From contig NZ_JAPDPJ010000025.1 in NCBI RefSeq assembly GCF_026013605.1, forward strand, positions 1-64,000: 64,000 bases of DNA, in the 5' to 3' direction. Both the position numbers and the translations under genes were made by a program. Positions 38,279 to 47,197 of this stretch are shown here, piece after piece (position 1 is the first letter of the stretch; every line of letters begins with the position of its first letter). Source of the DNA: Plebeiibacterium sediminum. GTDB taxonomy: Bacteria > Bacteroidota > Bacteroidia > Bacteroidales > Marinilabiliaceae. The notes beneath the pieces are model-generated. The model made no database searches and was not told where the DNA came from. It saw only the letters and a program-made list of their open reading frames with translations.

Positions 38279-40198
38279 TTATTGAGATGTATTGATTGGA
38301 TCATCAAAAAGCATTTCTGAAATTTTCATTAATCTGATCATTTCAGAAAAATATCCCATCTTATCATTGTAATCTGAATTTTCAGCCCATTCAACAATAT
38401 CCTTTATAGATGTATTGTTAACATAATTTTCATTCTTCAACTTCATCCCCCAGGCTGCAACACTAGCTGCTACTTTAAAATCACTACTTGCATTAGTAAT
38501 ATTAATCACCTTGTTTTTTATTGGAACGACCATCAAACTACTGTTATTTTGGCTTGGCAGCTTGTACCTAAGCTTCACCGTCAGCAATTCATCTGAATAA
38601 TCTTTGGGTGCTGTAATCTGTTTTCTTTGTTTCTCTTTTTGATATTTCAATGGATCTGTTGTTGGTAGATAACTTCCAACATCTTTAGCTCCTACGGGTA
38701 TTATTTCGTACAAAGCAGTTACTGTATGACCAGCACCTATTTCACCAGCATCAACTTTATCATTATTAAAATCTTCTTTATTAAGCAACCTATTTTCATA
38801 ACCAATTAATCTATACCCCGCAACATGTTGAGGATTAAACTCCAATTGCAATTTAACATCTTTTGCTATTGTAAAAAGCGTTCCTCCAAACTCTTCTACC
38901 AAAGCTTTTTTGGCCTCAAGAAAATTATCTATATAAAAGTAATTTCCATTTCCTTTATCTGCAATAATCTCCATTTTAGAATCTTTATAATTACCCATAC
39001 CAAAACCAGCAACAGTAATGTAAATTCCTTTGTCCCGTTCAGATTCAATTAACCTTTCCATTTCCTGATTACTACTCAATCCTACATTAAAATCACCATC
39101 TGTAGCTAATACAATCCTGTTATTGCCATCTTTTATAAAATTCTCAGAGGCTAGTTTATAGGCAAGTTTCAATCCTGCTCCTCCAGCTGTAGAACCACCT
39201 GCTGATAAATTATCCAGAGCACTAATAATTTTTACCTTCTCTTTGCCTGAAGTAGGTACCAAAACAACTCCAGCGGCTCCTGCATAAACTACAATTGAAA
39301 CTTTATCTTCATCTCTAAGTTCATTTACCAACATTTTTAAAGCTGATTTTAGCAACGGTAATTTTTGAGGGGAATCCATTGAACCGGAAACATCTAAAAG
39401 AAATACAATATTTGAAGGAGGTAAATTTTCTTTTTCAATCTTTTTACCTTGCAGAGCTACTTTCATTAGATAATGGCTCTTATTCCAGGGACACTCTACC
39501 ACTTCATGATGAACTGCAAATGGTTTTTCATCTTTAGGGCCATCGTAGCTATAATTAAAGTAGTTGATCATCTCTTCAATACGAATGGCATCCTTTGGTG
39601 GCAAATTACCTCCATTTAAGAAGCGTCGGATATTTGAATATGAAGCTCTGTCAACATCAACTGAAAATGTTGATAATGGGTCATTGTTCGGATCTAAAAA
39701 CTGGTTTGCTTTTACGAAAGCATAATCTTCTTGCATTTGAGGAACTGGTTGATAATTGTAATGCGGTACTCTTCCGGGTAAAACACAAGTACTAACAGAT
39801 CCCGTTACTACAGATTTCTTTTGAACACCATAACCAACAACTATACATTCTTCCAACTCAAGTTCATCATCTGCTACTGTAATCTCATTAATTGAATTTA
39901 AGTCCGGTTCCATAACTACATCAATGGTTAGTTTCTGATTAATTTTAACCTCTTTAGTTTGCATCCCGATAAAAGAAAACACTAATATTTTTGCATCATC
40001 AGAAACTTCCAACTGATACTTTCCTTCTACATTAGTTACAGTTCCATTTCTGGTACCCTTCTCCATAACTGAAACTCCGACCAGTACCTGTTGGTTATTA
40101 TCATACACAACACCAGAGATAATCTTAGTTGCACTCACTTCTTGCATAATGAAAACACTCATTATCAGACCTAATATTATTGAACTTAAATTTTTCAT
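38279..40198 (-). CDS. Secreted vWA-domain protein with CarboxypepD_reg N-terminus (YfbK-like)
   Basis: 639 residues. Signal peptide ~1-23; CarboxypepD_reg-like domain ~26-97; then VVGYGVQKKSVVTGSV (~120-135), the signature that begins the plug of SusC receptors; a von Willebrand factor N-terminal helical region (DPLSTFSVDVDRASYSNIRRFL, in part, ~173-195); and a vWA domain whose metal site DVSGS is at 269-273, with TDGDFNVG at ~366. The C-terminal ~170 residues match the DUF3520-type tail of YfbK-like proteins. No beta-barrel is present. Function unknown; a periplasmic or surface metal-dependent protein-binding role is likely. Confidence 0.88.
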   Translation of the reverse strand: MKNLSSIILGLIMSVFIMQEVSATKIISGVVYDNNQQVLVGVSVMEKGTRNGTVTNVEGKYQLEVSDDAKILVFSFIGMQTKEVKINQKLTIDVVMEPDLNSINEITVADDELELEECIVVGYGVQKKSVVTGSVSTCVLPGRVPHYNYQPVPQMQEDYAFVKANQFLDPNNDPLSTFSVDVDRASYSNIRRFLNGGNLPPKDAIRIEEMINYFNYSYDGPKDEKPFAVHHEVVECPWNKSHYLMKVALQGKKIEKENLPPSNIVFLLDVSGSMDSPQKLPLLKSALKMLVNELRDEDKVSIVVYAGAAGVVLVPTSGKEKVKIISALDNLSAGGSTAGGAGLKLAYKLASENFIKDGNNRIVLATDGDFNVGLSSNQEMERLIESERDKGIYITVAGFGMGNYKDSKMEIIADKGNGNYFYIDNFLEAKKALVEEFGGTLFTIAKDVKLQLEFNPQHVAGYRLIGYENRLLNKEDFNNDKVDAGEIGAGHTVTALYEIIPVGAKDVGSYLPTTDPLKYQKEKQRKQITAPKDYSDELLTVKLRYKLPSQNNSSLMVVPIKNKVINITNASSDFKVAASVAAWGMKLKNENYVNNTSIKDIVEWAENSDYNDKMGYFSEMIRLMKISEMLFDDPINTSQ

Positions 40199-40256
40199 AA
40201 CATCTTTCTTTTTATTAATAATCTACAGACAGGATGCACAGAAAAATAAATTCCAT

Positions 40257-40292
40257 AAAAAAAGCCGAAAAGTTTTTCAACTTTTCGGCTTT
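40257..40292 (-). terminator. Rho-independent terminator after lpxA
   Basis: Perfect 14-bp stem AAAGCCGAAAAGTT (40261-40274) / AACTTTTCGGCTTT (40279-40292), TTTC loop, then a T-run on the minus strand. It closes the lpx group 25 bp after the lpxA stop. Confidence 0.92.
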
Positions 40293-40316
40293 GATATCTT
40301 AAAATACTGAGGAGTA

Positions 40317-41108
40317 TTATCTGTCAGAGGTTGATGTATAACCTTTTATGATTCCACGTTGAGAATTCTTAACAAATAAAATAATTTCATCACGCTCTTT
40401 AGAAGCAGGTAACTCAGCTTCTATTTTCTCAATAGCATCAGTATTATTTAATCCACTTTGATATAGTACTCTATAAATATTCTGGATTCCGGTAATTTGT
40501 TCGTTGGTAAAATTCCTTCTTCTTAATCCAATAGAATTAATTCCACCATAAGACATTTTTGCATTACCAACTTTTACATATGGAGGAACATCTTTACTTA
40601 ATAAAGAACCTCCCTGAATCATCACATGAGATCCAACATGCACAAACTGGTGAATAGCAGAAGTACCACCAATGATTGCAAAATCATCAATTCGAACTTC
40701 TCCGGCAACCTGTGTAGCATTTGCTATAATTACATTATCTCCAACGATAGTATCATGTGCAATGTGAGTATATGCCATTAAAAGGCAATTTTTTCCCACA
40801 ACAGTTTTACCTCTTGAAGCTGTACCTCTATTAACGGTAACACACTCACGAATTGTTGTATTGTCGCCAATTATAGCAACGGTATCCTCACCTTGAAACT
40901 TCAAATCCTGAGGAACACCTGCGATTACAGCTCCGGGGAAAATATTACAATTTTTACCAATTCTGGCGCCCTCCATTATTGTTACATTAGATCCAATCCT
41001 TGTTCCCTCTTCAATAACTACATTCTTATCAATAGTAACAAATGGCTCAATAACTACATTCGGAGCTATTTTTGCTTCTGGATGAATATATGCCAAAGGT
41101 TGTTTCAT
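40317..41108 (-). CDS. lpxA: Acyl-ACP:UDP-N-acetylglucosamine O-acyltransferase LpxA
   Basis: 263-residue first enzyme of lipid A synthesis, a left-handed beta-helix of hexapeptide repeats. The catalytic His lies in AYTHIAHDTIVGDN, and GVPQDLKFQGE, RECVTVNRGT and the C-terminal NSIGLRRRNFTNEQI are LpxA-typical. I start at ATG 41108 (MKQPLAYIHPEAKIAPNV), preceded by a purine-rich AAAGAAGAAAG; an in-frame ATG at 41171 would add 21 atypical residues. It follows lpxC-fabZ after ~256 bp that contain a possible promoter, so it may be partly independent. Confidence 0.92.
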   Translation of the reverse strand: MKQPLAYIHPEAKIAPNVVIEPFVTIDKNVVIEEGTRIGSNVTIMEGARIGKNCNIFPGAVIAGVPQDLKFQGEDTVAIIGDNTTIRECVTVNRGTASRGKTVVGKNCLLMAYTHIAHDTIVGDNVIIANATQVAGEVRIDDFAIIGGTSAIHQFVHVGSHVMIQGGSLLSKDVPPYVKVGNAKMSYGGINSIGLRRRNFTNEQITGIQNIYRVLYQSGLNNTDAIEKIEAELPASKERDEIILFVKNSQRGIIKGYTSTSDR

Positions 41109-41257
41109 ACTTTCTTCTTTTGTTTTACCTGTATCTACAGGTTCTATTTGAATTGTTTGTACCTCTTCCAAATCAAAAAAATTACTTTTACAGGTATGAG
41201 TTCATGTAATTATCTGAAGAATAACTTCATGACTAATACCCTCAAAATTTTCCGGTG

Positions 41258-41265
41258 CGAAAATA
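41258..41265 (-). promoter_or_regulatory. Possible -7 element upstream of lpxA
   Basis: TATTTTCG on the minus strand (7/8 match to TAnnTTTG) followed by CACCGGA, closely resembling the rimP promoter region (TATCTTTG then CACCGGA). No -33 TTG at the right spacing. Confidence 0.35.
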
Positions 41266-41307
41266 GTCTAACTATCTTAATAAAAAAAATAAAATGTTAT
41301 TTATAAG

Positions 41308-41335
41308 ATTCAACTGTACATAAATACAGCTGAAT
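41308..41335 (-). other. Imperfect hairpin after lpxC-fabZ
   Basis: 11-nt arms ATTCAACTGTA (41308-41318) and TACAGCTGAAT (41325-41335) pair fully in the minus-strand RNA with one G-U. No immediate T-run follows, so it is a weak terminator or a processing site in the lpxC-lpxA spacer. Confidence 0.4.
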
Positions 41336-41364
41336 TCGACATTATATCAGTTAGACAGAATCTT

Positions 41365-42765
41365 TTACGCTTTGTTTTTGGTTACATTAGCCATAAACTC
41401 ACCTTCAGCAACAACAGCATCACCAACATAGGCTACTCCCTTCATATTGGCCACTCCTCTTCTTATAGGAGCAAGTAAGTCTAATTTAAAAATAACAGTA
41501 TCTCCAGGAACTACTTTTCTGCGAAACTTGATATTATCCATTTTCATAAAGTAAGTTGAATAACACTCAGGATCTTCAACCTGGTTTAATACAAAAATAC
41601 CACCGCATTGAGCCATTGCTTCCACCAATAACACTCCTGGCATAACAGGTTCAGTTGGAAAATGACCTTGGAAAAAGTTTTCATTATGTGTTACATTCTT
41701 TATGCCAACCACATAATTTTCTTGCAGATCAATAATTTTATCAATCAATAAAAATGGGTATCTATGAGGCAACAATCCTTTTATCTGATTAATATCAAAA
41801 ACAGGTTGTTTTGTAGGATCATATTCTGGAACAACTGGTTTATTAGCACATTTTTTAATCTCACAACGTAGAACTTTAGCAAATTCTACATTTGATTGAT
41901 GCCCGGGACGTGTTGCAATAATTTTACCTTTAATAGGTAAACCGGCCAAACACAAATCACCAATTACATCTAATAATTTATGTCGTGCTGGCTCGTTCTG
42001 ATGAACTAATTCCAGATTATTTAAAATTCCAATAGGTTTCACTTCTACACGAGGCTGATTGAACAAATCTGCTAATCTATCCAATTCCTCTTGAGAAACT
42101 TCCTTATCAATTATAATAATAGCATTGTCTAAATCGCCTCCTTTTATAAGGTTATGTTCCATCAACATTTCAACCTCATGAAGAAAAACAAATGTACGAC
42201 AAGCACTTATTTCTTTATCAAAATCACTTAATGAATCTAAAGAAGCAAACTGACTTCCTAAAAACATTGAGTTGTTAAATGAAATATGGGTATCGATACT
42301 AAAAGAGTCGTCTGGCAAAGCGATTAACTTAACCCCTTTCTCTTTATCTTCGAAAACCATCTTTTCCTTAACCACAAAATATTTCCGCTCTTCATCCTGT
42401 TCCTGAAGTCCAACACTTTTAATGGCTTCAACATAAAATTTTGAACTTCCGTCTAAAATCGGCACTTCCGGACCGTCAATTTCAATTAAACAGTTGTCAA
42501 CTCCCATTCCTCTAAGCGCTGCCAGGCAATGCTCAATAGTACTAATAGAAGCTTCTTTTTTTTGTAAAACGGTTCCTCGTTCTGTAAATGCTACATTTTC
42601 AGCAACCGCATCTATAATTGGTTGCCCCTCAAGGTCAACTCTTTTAAATTTAAAGCCAAAATTGACTGCAGCTGGATTTAATACTAAATTCACAACTGCT
42701 CCTGTATGCAATCCTTTTCCATTCAGAGTTACAGGACTTGCTAAAGTATTCTGATTCTCAATCAT
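41365..42765 (-). CDS. lpxC/fabZ: Bifunctional LpxC deacetylase - FabZ dehydratase
   Basis: 466-residue fusion well known in Bacteroidota. Residues ~1-300 are LpxC, the zinc-dependent UDP-3-O-acyl-GlcNAc deacetylase that commits to lipid A: KGLHTGAVVNLVLNPA, TIEHCLAALRGMGVDN (~76, zinc His), and RHKLLDVIGDLCLAG (~257, zinc His/Asp). Residues ~315-466 are FabZ, the 3-hydroxyacyl-ACP dehydratase: LLPHRYPFLLIDKI, NENFFQGHFPTEPVMPGVLLVEAMAQ (in part; active His in GHFP, active Glu in LVEAMAQ). It lies 42 bp after lpxD. Confidence 0.96.
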   Translation of the reverse strand: MIENQNTLASPVTLNGKGLHTGAVVNLVLNPAAVNFGFKFKRVDLEGQPIIDAVAENVAFTERGTVLQKKEASISTIEHCLAALRGMGVDNCLIEIDGPEVPILDGSSKFYVEAIKSVGLQEQDEERKYFVVKEKMVFEDKEKGVKLIALPDDSFSIDTHISFNNSMFLGSQFASLDSLSDFDKEISACRTFVFLHEVEMLMEHNLIKGGDLDNAIIIIDKEVSQEELDRLADLFNQPRVEVKPIGILNNLELVHQNEPARHKLLDVIGDLCLAGLPIKGKIIATRPGHQSNVEFAKVLRCEIKKCANKPVVPEYDPTKQPVFDINQIKGLLPHRYPFLLIDKIIDLQENYVVGIKNVTHNENFFQGHFPTEPVMPGVLLVEAMAQCGGIFVLNQVEDPECYSTYFMKMDNIKFRRKVVPGDTVIFKLDLLAPIRRGVANMKGVAYVGDAVVAEGEFMANVTKNKA

Positions 42766-42807
42766 AATAAAGATATATTCACTTTTCTTATCAATTCAGA
42801 AAAGCTT

Positions 42808-43845
42808 TTATTCTCCTTTAAGTTTTTTAATTTCTTCTTTTAATTCTTTAAGCTGAGCAGCTAAATCAGGCAATTGTTTAAAATTCACAAAAGAACGTCC
42901 ATAAAGTCTTGCATCCTGTGCAGGAATACCTCTCATGAATAAATCTTTTTGTGTAACATTTTTACTTACACCTGTAAACGCACCTAACTTAACTCCATCT
43001 GCAACATTTAAGTGTCCTGCAATACCAGCATGACCACCAAACATACAGTTTTTACCCACTTTTGAAGATCCTGCAATACCCGTAATTGCAGCAATTACAG
43101 TATTATCACCTACTTCAACATTATGAGCAATCTGAACTAAATTATCAAGTTTAACTCCTTTATGAATAATTGTAGAACCCATAGTTGCCCTGTCAATAGT
43201 AGTATTAGCTCCTATCTCTACATTATCCTCCAGAACCACATTTCCTAATTGAGGAATTTTAGTATACTCACCATCTTCACCCGGAGCGAATCCAAAGCCA
43301 TCGGAACCTACAACACTGCCCGCATGAAGCACACAATTGGAACCAATTTTACATCCCTGATATATTTTTACTCCGGCATATATAATTGTATTATCTCCAA
43401 TTTTCACATTGTCTCCAATATAAACATTAGGGTATATACTAACATTATCACCAATTGATACATTATCGCCTATATACGCAAAAGCCCCTACATAAGGAAA
43501 TTCGCCCAAACTCGCCGATTCTGAAATAAAAGAAGGCTGCTCTATACCTGATTTCTTTGGCATAGATTCCGCATACATTTGCATTAATTTTGCAACTGCC
43601 ACATAGGCATCGTCAACCTTAATTAAGGTAGCAGATATCTCTTTTTCCGGCTCGAATGATTTATTCACCAATACTATGCTGGCATTGGTTTCGTAGATAA
43701 ATTTTGTATATTTTGGATTGGATAGAAATGAGATTGTTCCGGGTTTACCCTCCTCTATTTTCGATACATTATTTATAGTTGCATCCGGGTTCCCAACAAT
43801 AACCCCATCAATTAATTCTGCAATTTGCCTCGCTGAAAATTCCAT
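42808..43845 (-). CDS. lpxD: UDP-3-O-acylglucosamine N-acyltransferase LpxD
   Basis: 345-residue third enzyme of lipid A synthesis, adding the N-linked acyl chain. It has an N-terminal uridine-binding domain ([20 protein letters not shown], ..[11 protein letters not shown]) and a long hexapeptide-repeat helix with the catalytic His segment [21 protein letters not shown] (in part, ~230-250) and [11 protein letters not shown] short C-terminal coiled-coil helix ([14 protein letters not shown]) matches LpxD trimers. It lies 49 bp after the HD gene. Confidence 0.96.
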   Translation of the reverse strand: MEFSARQIAELIDGVIVGNPDATINNVSKIEEGKPGTISFLSNPKYTKFIYETNASIVLVNKSFEPEKEISATLIKVDDAYVAVAKLMQMYAESMPKKSGIEQPSFISESASLGEFPYVGAFAYIGDNVSIGDNVSIYPNVYIGDNVKIGDNTIIYAGVKIYQGCKIGSNCVLHAGSVVGSDGFGFAPGEDGEYTKIPQLGNVVLEDNVEIGANTTIDRATMGSTIIHKGVKLDNLVQIAHNVEVGDNTVIAAITGIAGSSKVGKNCMFGGHAGIAGHLNVADGVKLGAFTGVSKNVTQKDLFMRGIPAQDARLYGRSFVNFKQLPDLAAQLKELKEEIKKLKGE

Positions 43846-43894
43846 TGTTAAAAATTTGCTGCAAATCTAATAATATTATCCTCCATATGAAAAC

Positions 43895-45169
43895 CTAACT
43901 TATTTCACTAACCCATTTCCTTAATGATTTGGGGTAACAAAGCACGTTCTTTTTAACGTTCTTACTTAAAACTGAGAGATTTAAGATATCTGAAGCTTTA
44001 GATATATCTCGTAACTCATTTCCCGAATACAGAATATTTATTTTTTCATCAGTTATACTATAGGCATGATTCTCTATCACATCAGTATACACAAAATACG
44101 ATACTTCATCTGTATTTTGAAGGTTATATACCGATTTAACTTTATTGCGAATCTGTTTTACCAGATTTTTATCAAAATTTTCCTTTTGTAAGTCTATATG
44201 TAATAAATCCCGATCATATAAAGCTCTGGCTAGTGCCGAAAGAATATAATCCTTATGATGAATCCAAGATTTAATAGCACTCATAATATCTCCATCATCA
44301 AGAAAGGCGAAATTTTCAAGAACATCATCATTATGATCAAAATCCTCTTTGATGATGGCATTTTTAAGAAAAAACAATAATTGTTGAGGAGCATACAATT
44401 CAATATCCTGTGAACACAAATACCTGGCACGTTGTAAAACCTTCATTAACATCTTTTCTGCAACCAGCGCTGTTTTATGTAAATAAACCTGCCAATACAT
44501 AAGTCTGCGTGCAATCAAAAACTTTTCGATAGAATAAATACCTTTTGATTCTACCACAAGCTGATCATCATGCACATGTAGCATCTTAATAATGCGATCA
44601 GAACCAATAACACCCTCTGTTACTCCTGAAAAAAAACTATCCCTCTTCAAATAATCTAGCCGATCCATATCAAGCTGGCTACTTACCAGTTGATGTAAAA
44701 ACTTTTTTGGGTATTTATCCTGGAAAACATCAAGCGCCATAGATAAAGCCCCATCAAACTCTTTATTCAATGAATGCATAAATGCCAAAGAAACATCCTC
44801 GTGAGAGACACCTTCAACAACAGAATACTCAAGCGCATGTGAAAAAGGACCATGACCAATATCGTGAAGCAAAATTGCTATATGAACAGCGATTGATTCC
44901 TCTTTTGTGATTTCTATTCCTTTGCTTTGCAACACAGAAACTGCGGAACTCATTAGATGCATAGCTCCTACAGCATGTTGAAAACGATTATGCATGGCAC
45001 CTGGATACACCAAAGAAGTAAGACCTAACTGTTTAATCCCTCTTAATCGTTGAAAATACCTGTGCTGAAGAAGATCATAGACAATTGGGAAAGGTACTTT
45101 GACAAATCCATGAACAGGATCATTTATAATTTTTAATTTATTTAAATTGTATTCTCTACTCACTATCAA
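43895..45169 (-). CDS. HD superfamily phosphohydrolase (dGTPase-like)
   Basis: 424-residue HD-domain protein. Metal ligands are visible: RFQHAVGAMHLM (~62-73, first His), HIAILLHDIGHGPFSHALE (~93-111, HD and downstream His), and an SQLDMDRLDYLKRDS segment (~183-197) with the last Asp. The family resembles YdhJ/SAMHD1-type dNTP triphosphohydrolases, but the substrate is not known. It commonly precedes lpxD in Bacteroidales (general knowledge), and here the gap is 49 bp, so it is likely the promoter-proximal gene of the lpx operon. Confidence 0.88.
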   Translation of the reverse strand: MIVSREYNLNKLKIINDPVHGFVKVPFPIVYDLLQHRYFQRLRGIKQLGLTSLVYPGAMHNRFQHAVGAMHLMSSAVSVLQSKGIEITKEESIAVHIAILLHDIGHGPFSHALEYSVVEGVSHEDVSLAFMHSLNKEFDGALSMALDVFQDKYPKKFLHQLVSSQLDMDRLDYLKRDSFFSGVTEGVIGSDRIIKMLHVHDDQLVVESKGIYSIEKFLIARRLMYWQVYLHKTALVAEKMLMKVLQRARYLCSQDIELYAPQQLLFFLKNAIIKEDFDHNDDVLENFAFLDDGDIMSAIKSWIHHKDYILSALARALYDRDLLHIDLQKENFDKNLVKQIRNKVKSVYNLQNTDEVSYFVYTDVIENHAYSITDEKINILYSGNELRDISKASDILNLSVLSKNVKKNVLCYPKSLRKWVSEIS

Positions 45170-45311
45170 CTTTTTTTTAGATTTCGCAATATACTAATTG
45201 ATTCATTGCTATCCCTCTTAAGTCCCAATCAAATTAACAGAAATCTAAAATCCAAGATTTGTTTATTTATAGAAATTATAAATTATTACTAAATCACATT
45301 TACTTTCTTGC

Positions 45312-45342
45312 TTGCATTTTAATGTCTTATTAATTATCTTTG
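45312..45342 (+). promoter_or_regulatory. Predicted promoter of rimP-nusA-infB
   Basis: TTG at 45312-45314, a 20-nt spacer, then TATCTTTG (45335-45342), an exact TAnnTTTG match, followed by CACCGGA at the expected start site. The resulting leader is ~60 nt and contains the hairpin at 45372-45391. Confidence 0.8.
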
Positions 45343-45371
45343 CACCGGATTTTAATTAAATGTCTTAAAGG

Positions 45372-45391
45372 TAGGGGGCGGTAGTCCCCTA
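45372..45391 (+). promoter_or_regulatory. Leader hairpin of the rimP operon
   Basis: TAGGGG (45372-45377) pairs with CCCCTA (45386-45391) around an 8-nt loop GCGGTAGT, 19 bp before the rimP start and inside the predicted 5' leader. It is GC-rich in an AT-rich region, suggesting autoregulation by a protein product such as NusA or a ribosomal factor (inference). Confidence 0.5.
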
Positions 45392-45410
45392 TTTTATTAC
45401 CCTATAGACT

Positions 45411-45875
45411 ATGATTACGAAGGAGCAGATTAGTACATTAATTCAGGAAAAGCTAGAAGCTGATGATTGTTTTCTGGTAGATTTAAAAATTTCAACAGGA
45501 AATAAAATTACTGTATTAATAGATAGTATGAGCGGCATTAGCATAGATTACTGCATACAAATAAGCAGATTGATTGAAGGCTCTCTTGACCGTGAAGTTG
45601 AAGATTTTGAGTTGGAAGTTTCAACTCCAGGTTTAGGCCAGGCATTAAAAGTAAAACAACAATATGTTAAAAATATTGGACGTGAAGTTGAAGTAACGCT
45701 TTTAAATGCAGCACCGCACAAAGGAATTTTAACCGAGGTAACAGAAAATGGTTTTACCATTGAAGAAGAAAAAAAGGTTAAGATTGAAGGAAAAAAGAAA
45801 AAAGAATTAAAAATTTTTAGTCACAACTATACGTTCGACGAAATTAAATCGGTAAAAGTCGTTATTTCGTTTTAA
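45411..45875 (+). CDS. rimP: Ribosome maturation factor RimP
   Basis: 154-residue protein needed for 30S subunit maturation. Family segments: CFLVDLKISTGNKITVLIDSMSGISIDYCIQISRLIE (in part, ~20-55), DFELEVSTPGLGQALK (~63) and the C-terminal SH3-like domain (GREVEVTLLNAAPHKGILTEV). Length is normal. It leads the conserved rimP-nusA-infB operon and precedes nusA by 21 bp. Confidence 0.96.
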   Translation: MITKEQISTLIQEKLEADDCFLVDLKISTGNKITVLIDSMSGISIDYCIQISRLIEGSLDREVEDFELEVSTPGLGQALKVKQQYVKNIGREVEVTLLNAAPHKGILTEVTENGFTIEEEKKVKIEGKKKKELKIFSHNYTFDEIKSVKVVISF

Positions 45876-45896
45876 CAAGCTGACAAATAAAACGTC

Positions 45897-47132
45897 ATGG
45901 AAAACATTAATTTAATTGATACCTTTTCAGAGTTTAAAGAACTAAAAAGCATCGATCGTGCAACTATGATCAGAGTGCTTGAAGACTCTTTTAGAAGCGT
46001 TTTAATCAAACGTTTTGGGACAGATGAAAATTTCGATGTTATTATTAACACCGACAAAGGAGACTTTGAAATTTGGAGAAACAGAGAGATTGTAGATGAT
46101 GATGAATTAGAAGATGAAAATCTACAAATTTCGCTTAGTGACGCTAAAAAGATTGACGCTGACTACGAGATTGGTGAAGAAGTTACTGACGAAGTAAAAT
46201 TCCTTGACTTTGGTCGAAGAGCTATTTTAAGCTTAAGACAAAACTTGTCAGCAAGAATTTTAGAATTAGAAAAAGACAACATCTATCACAAATACAAGGA
46301 TAGAATTGGAGATATTATTACCGGAGAAGTTTACCAAATCTGGAAAAGAGAAATCCTGATTCAGGATGATGAAGGAAACGAATTAATATTACCTAAGGCA
46401 GAACAAATCCCATCTGATTTTTTCAGAAAAGGTGATAATGTTAGAGCTGTAGTAGTTAAGGTTGAAATTCGAAACAATAATCCATTAATTATTGTTTCCC
46501 GTACATCTCCTGTATTCCTTGAAAGATTATTTGAGTTAGAAGTACCAGAAATATTTGATGGTTTAATTACTATTAAAAAGATTGTACGTGTTCCTGGAGA
46601 AAGAGCAAAAGTTGCTGTAGAATCATACGATGAGCGTATTGATCCTGTGGGAGCCTGTGTTGGAATGAAAGGAAGCCGTATTCATGGTATTGTAAGAGAG
46701 TTACGCAATGAAAATATTGACGTAATTAATTACACAACAAATGTTCAGCTGTTTATTCAAAGAGCACTTAACCCTGCTAAAATAAACAGTATAAAATTAT
46801 TTGAAGACGACAAACGAGCTCAGGTTTATTTACGTCCTGAAGAAGTTAGCCTTGCCATTGGTAAGGGTGGTTTAAACATTAAACTAGCCAGCCAGTTAAC
46901 GGGATACGAGTTAGACGTATATCGTGAAATGGAAGAGGATGATGAAGACGTAAGCTTAGACGAATTTGCAGATGAGATTGAATCTTGGATTTTGGATGAA
47001 ATCAAGTCAATTGGATGCGACACTGCGAAATCGGTATTAGACTTAAGCGTTGAAGATCTTGTGAAAAGAACTGATTTAGAACAAGAAACTATTGAAGAAG
47101 TAATCAGGATATTAAGTGCAGAATTTGAATAA
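45897..47132 (+). CDS. nusA: Transcription termination/antitermination factor NusA
   Basis: 411-residue RNA polymerase-binding factor. The N-terminal domain starts IDTFSEFKELKSIDRATMIRVLEDSF (in part); an S1 domain follows (GDIITGEVYQIWKREILI, ~138), then two KH domains (VGACVGMKGSRIHGIVREL, ~250; EVSLAIGKGGLNIKLASQLTGY, in part, ~318). The C-terminal end is short, with one helix-hairpin-helix-like repeat (SVLDLSVEDLVKRTDLEQE), and lacks the duplicated acidic repeats of E. coli NusA. Confidence 0.97.
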   Translation: MENINLIDTFSEFKELKSIDRATMIRVLEDSFRSVLIKRFGTDENFDVIINTDKGDFEIWRNREIVDDDELEDENLQISLSDAKKIDADYEIGEEVTDEVKFLDFGRRAILSLRQNLSARILELEKDNIYHKYKDRIGDIITGEVYQIWKREILIQDDEGNELILPKAEQIPSDFFRKGDNVRAVVVKVEIRNNNPLIIVSRTSPVFLERLFELEVPEIFDGLITIKKIVRVPGERAKVAVESYDERIDPVGACVGMKGSRIHGIVRELRNENIDVINYTTNVQLFIQRALNPAKINSIKLFEDDKRAQVYLRPEEVSLAIGKGGLNIKLASQLTGYELDVYREMEEDDEDVSLDEFADEIESWILDEIKSIGCDTAKSVLDLSVEDLVKRTDLEQETIEEVIRILSAEFE

Positions 47133-47138
47133 AACTAC

Positions 47139-47146
47139 TATTTTTG
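47139..47146 (+). promoter_or_regulatory. Possible internal -7 element before infB
   Basis: TATTTTTG, an exact TAnnTTTG match, followed by TCTGCACCG in the 65-bp nusA-infB gap. The nearest TTG is only 11 nt upstream. A secondary promoter for infB is possible. Confidence 0.3.
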
Positions 47147-47197
47147 TCTGCACCGATTTATATTAAGCATTAATTAGAGAAAACTTTAATTCCCAAT

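Noticed and set aside
40893-41306. 137-codon plus-strand ORF opposite lpxA
   Set aside because: It is antisense to lpxA and rich in Tyr, Cys and Asn, as expected of a shadow frame.
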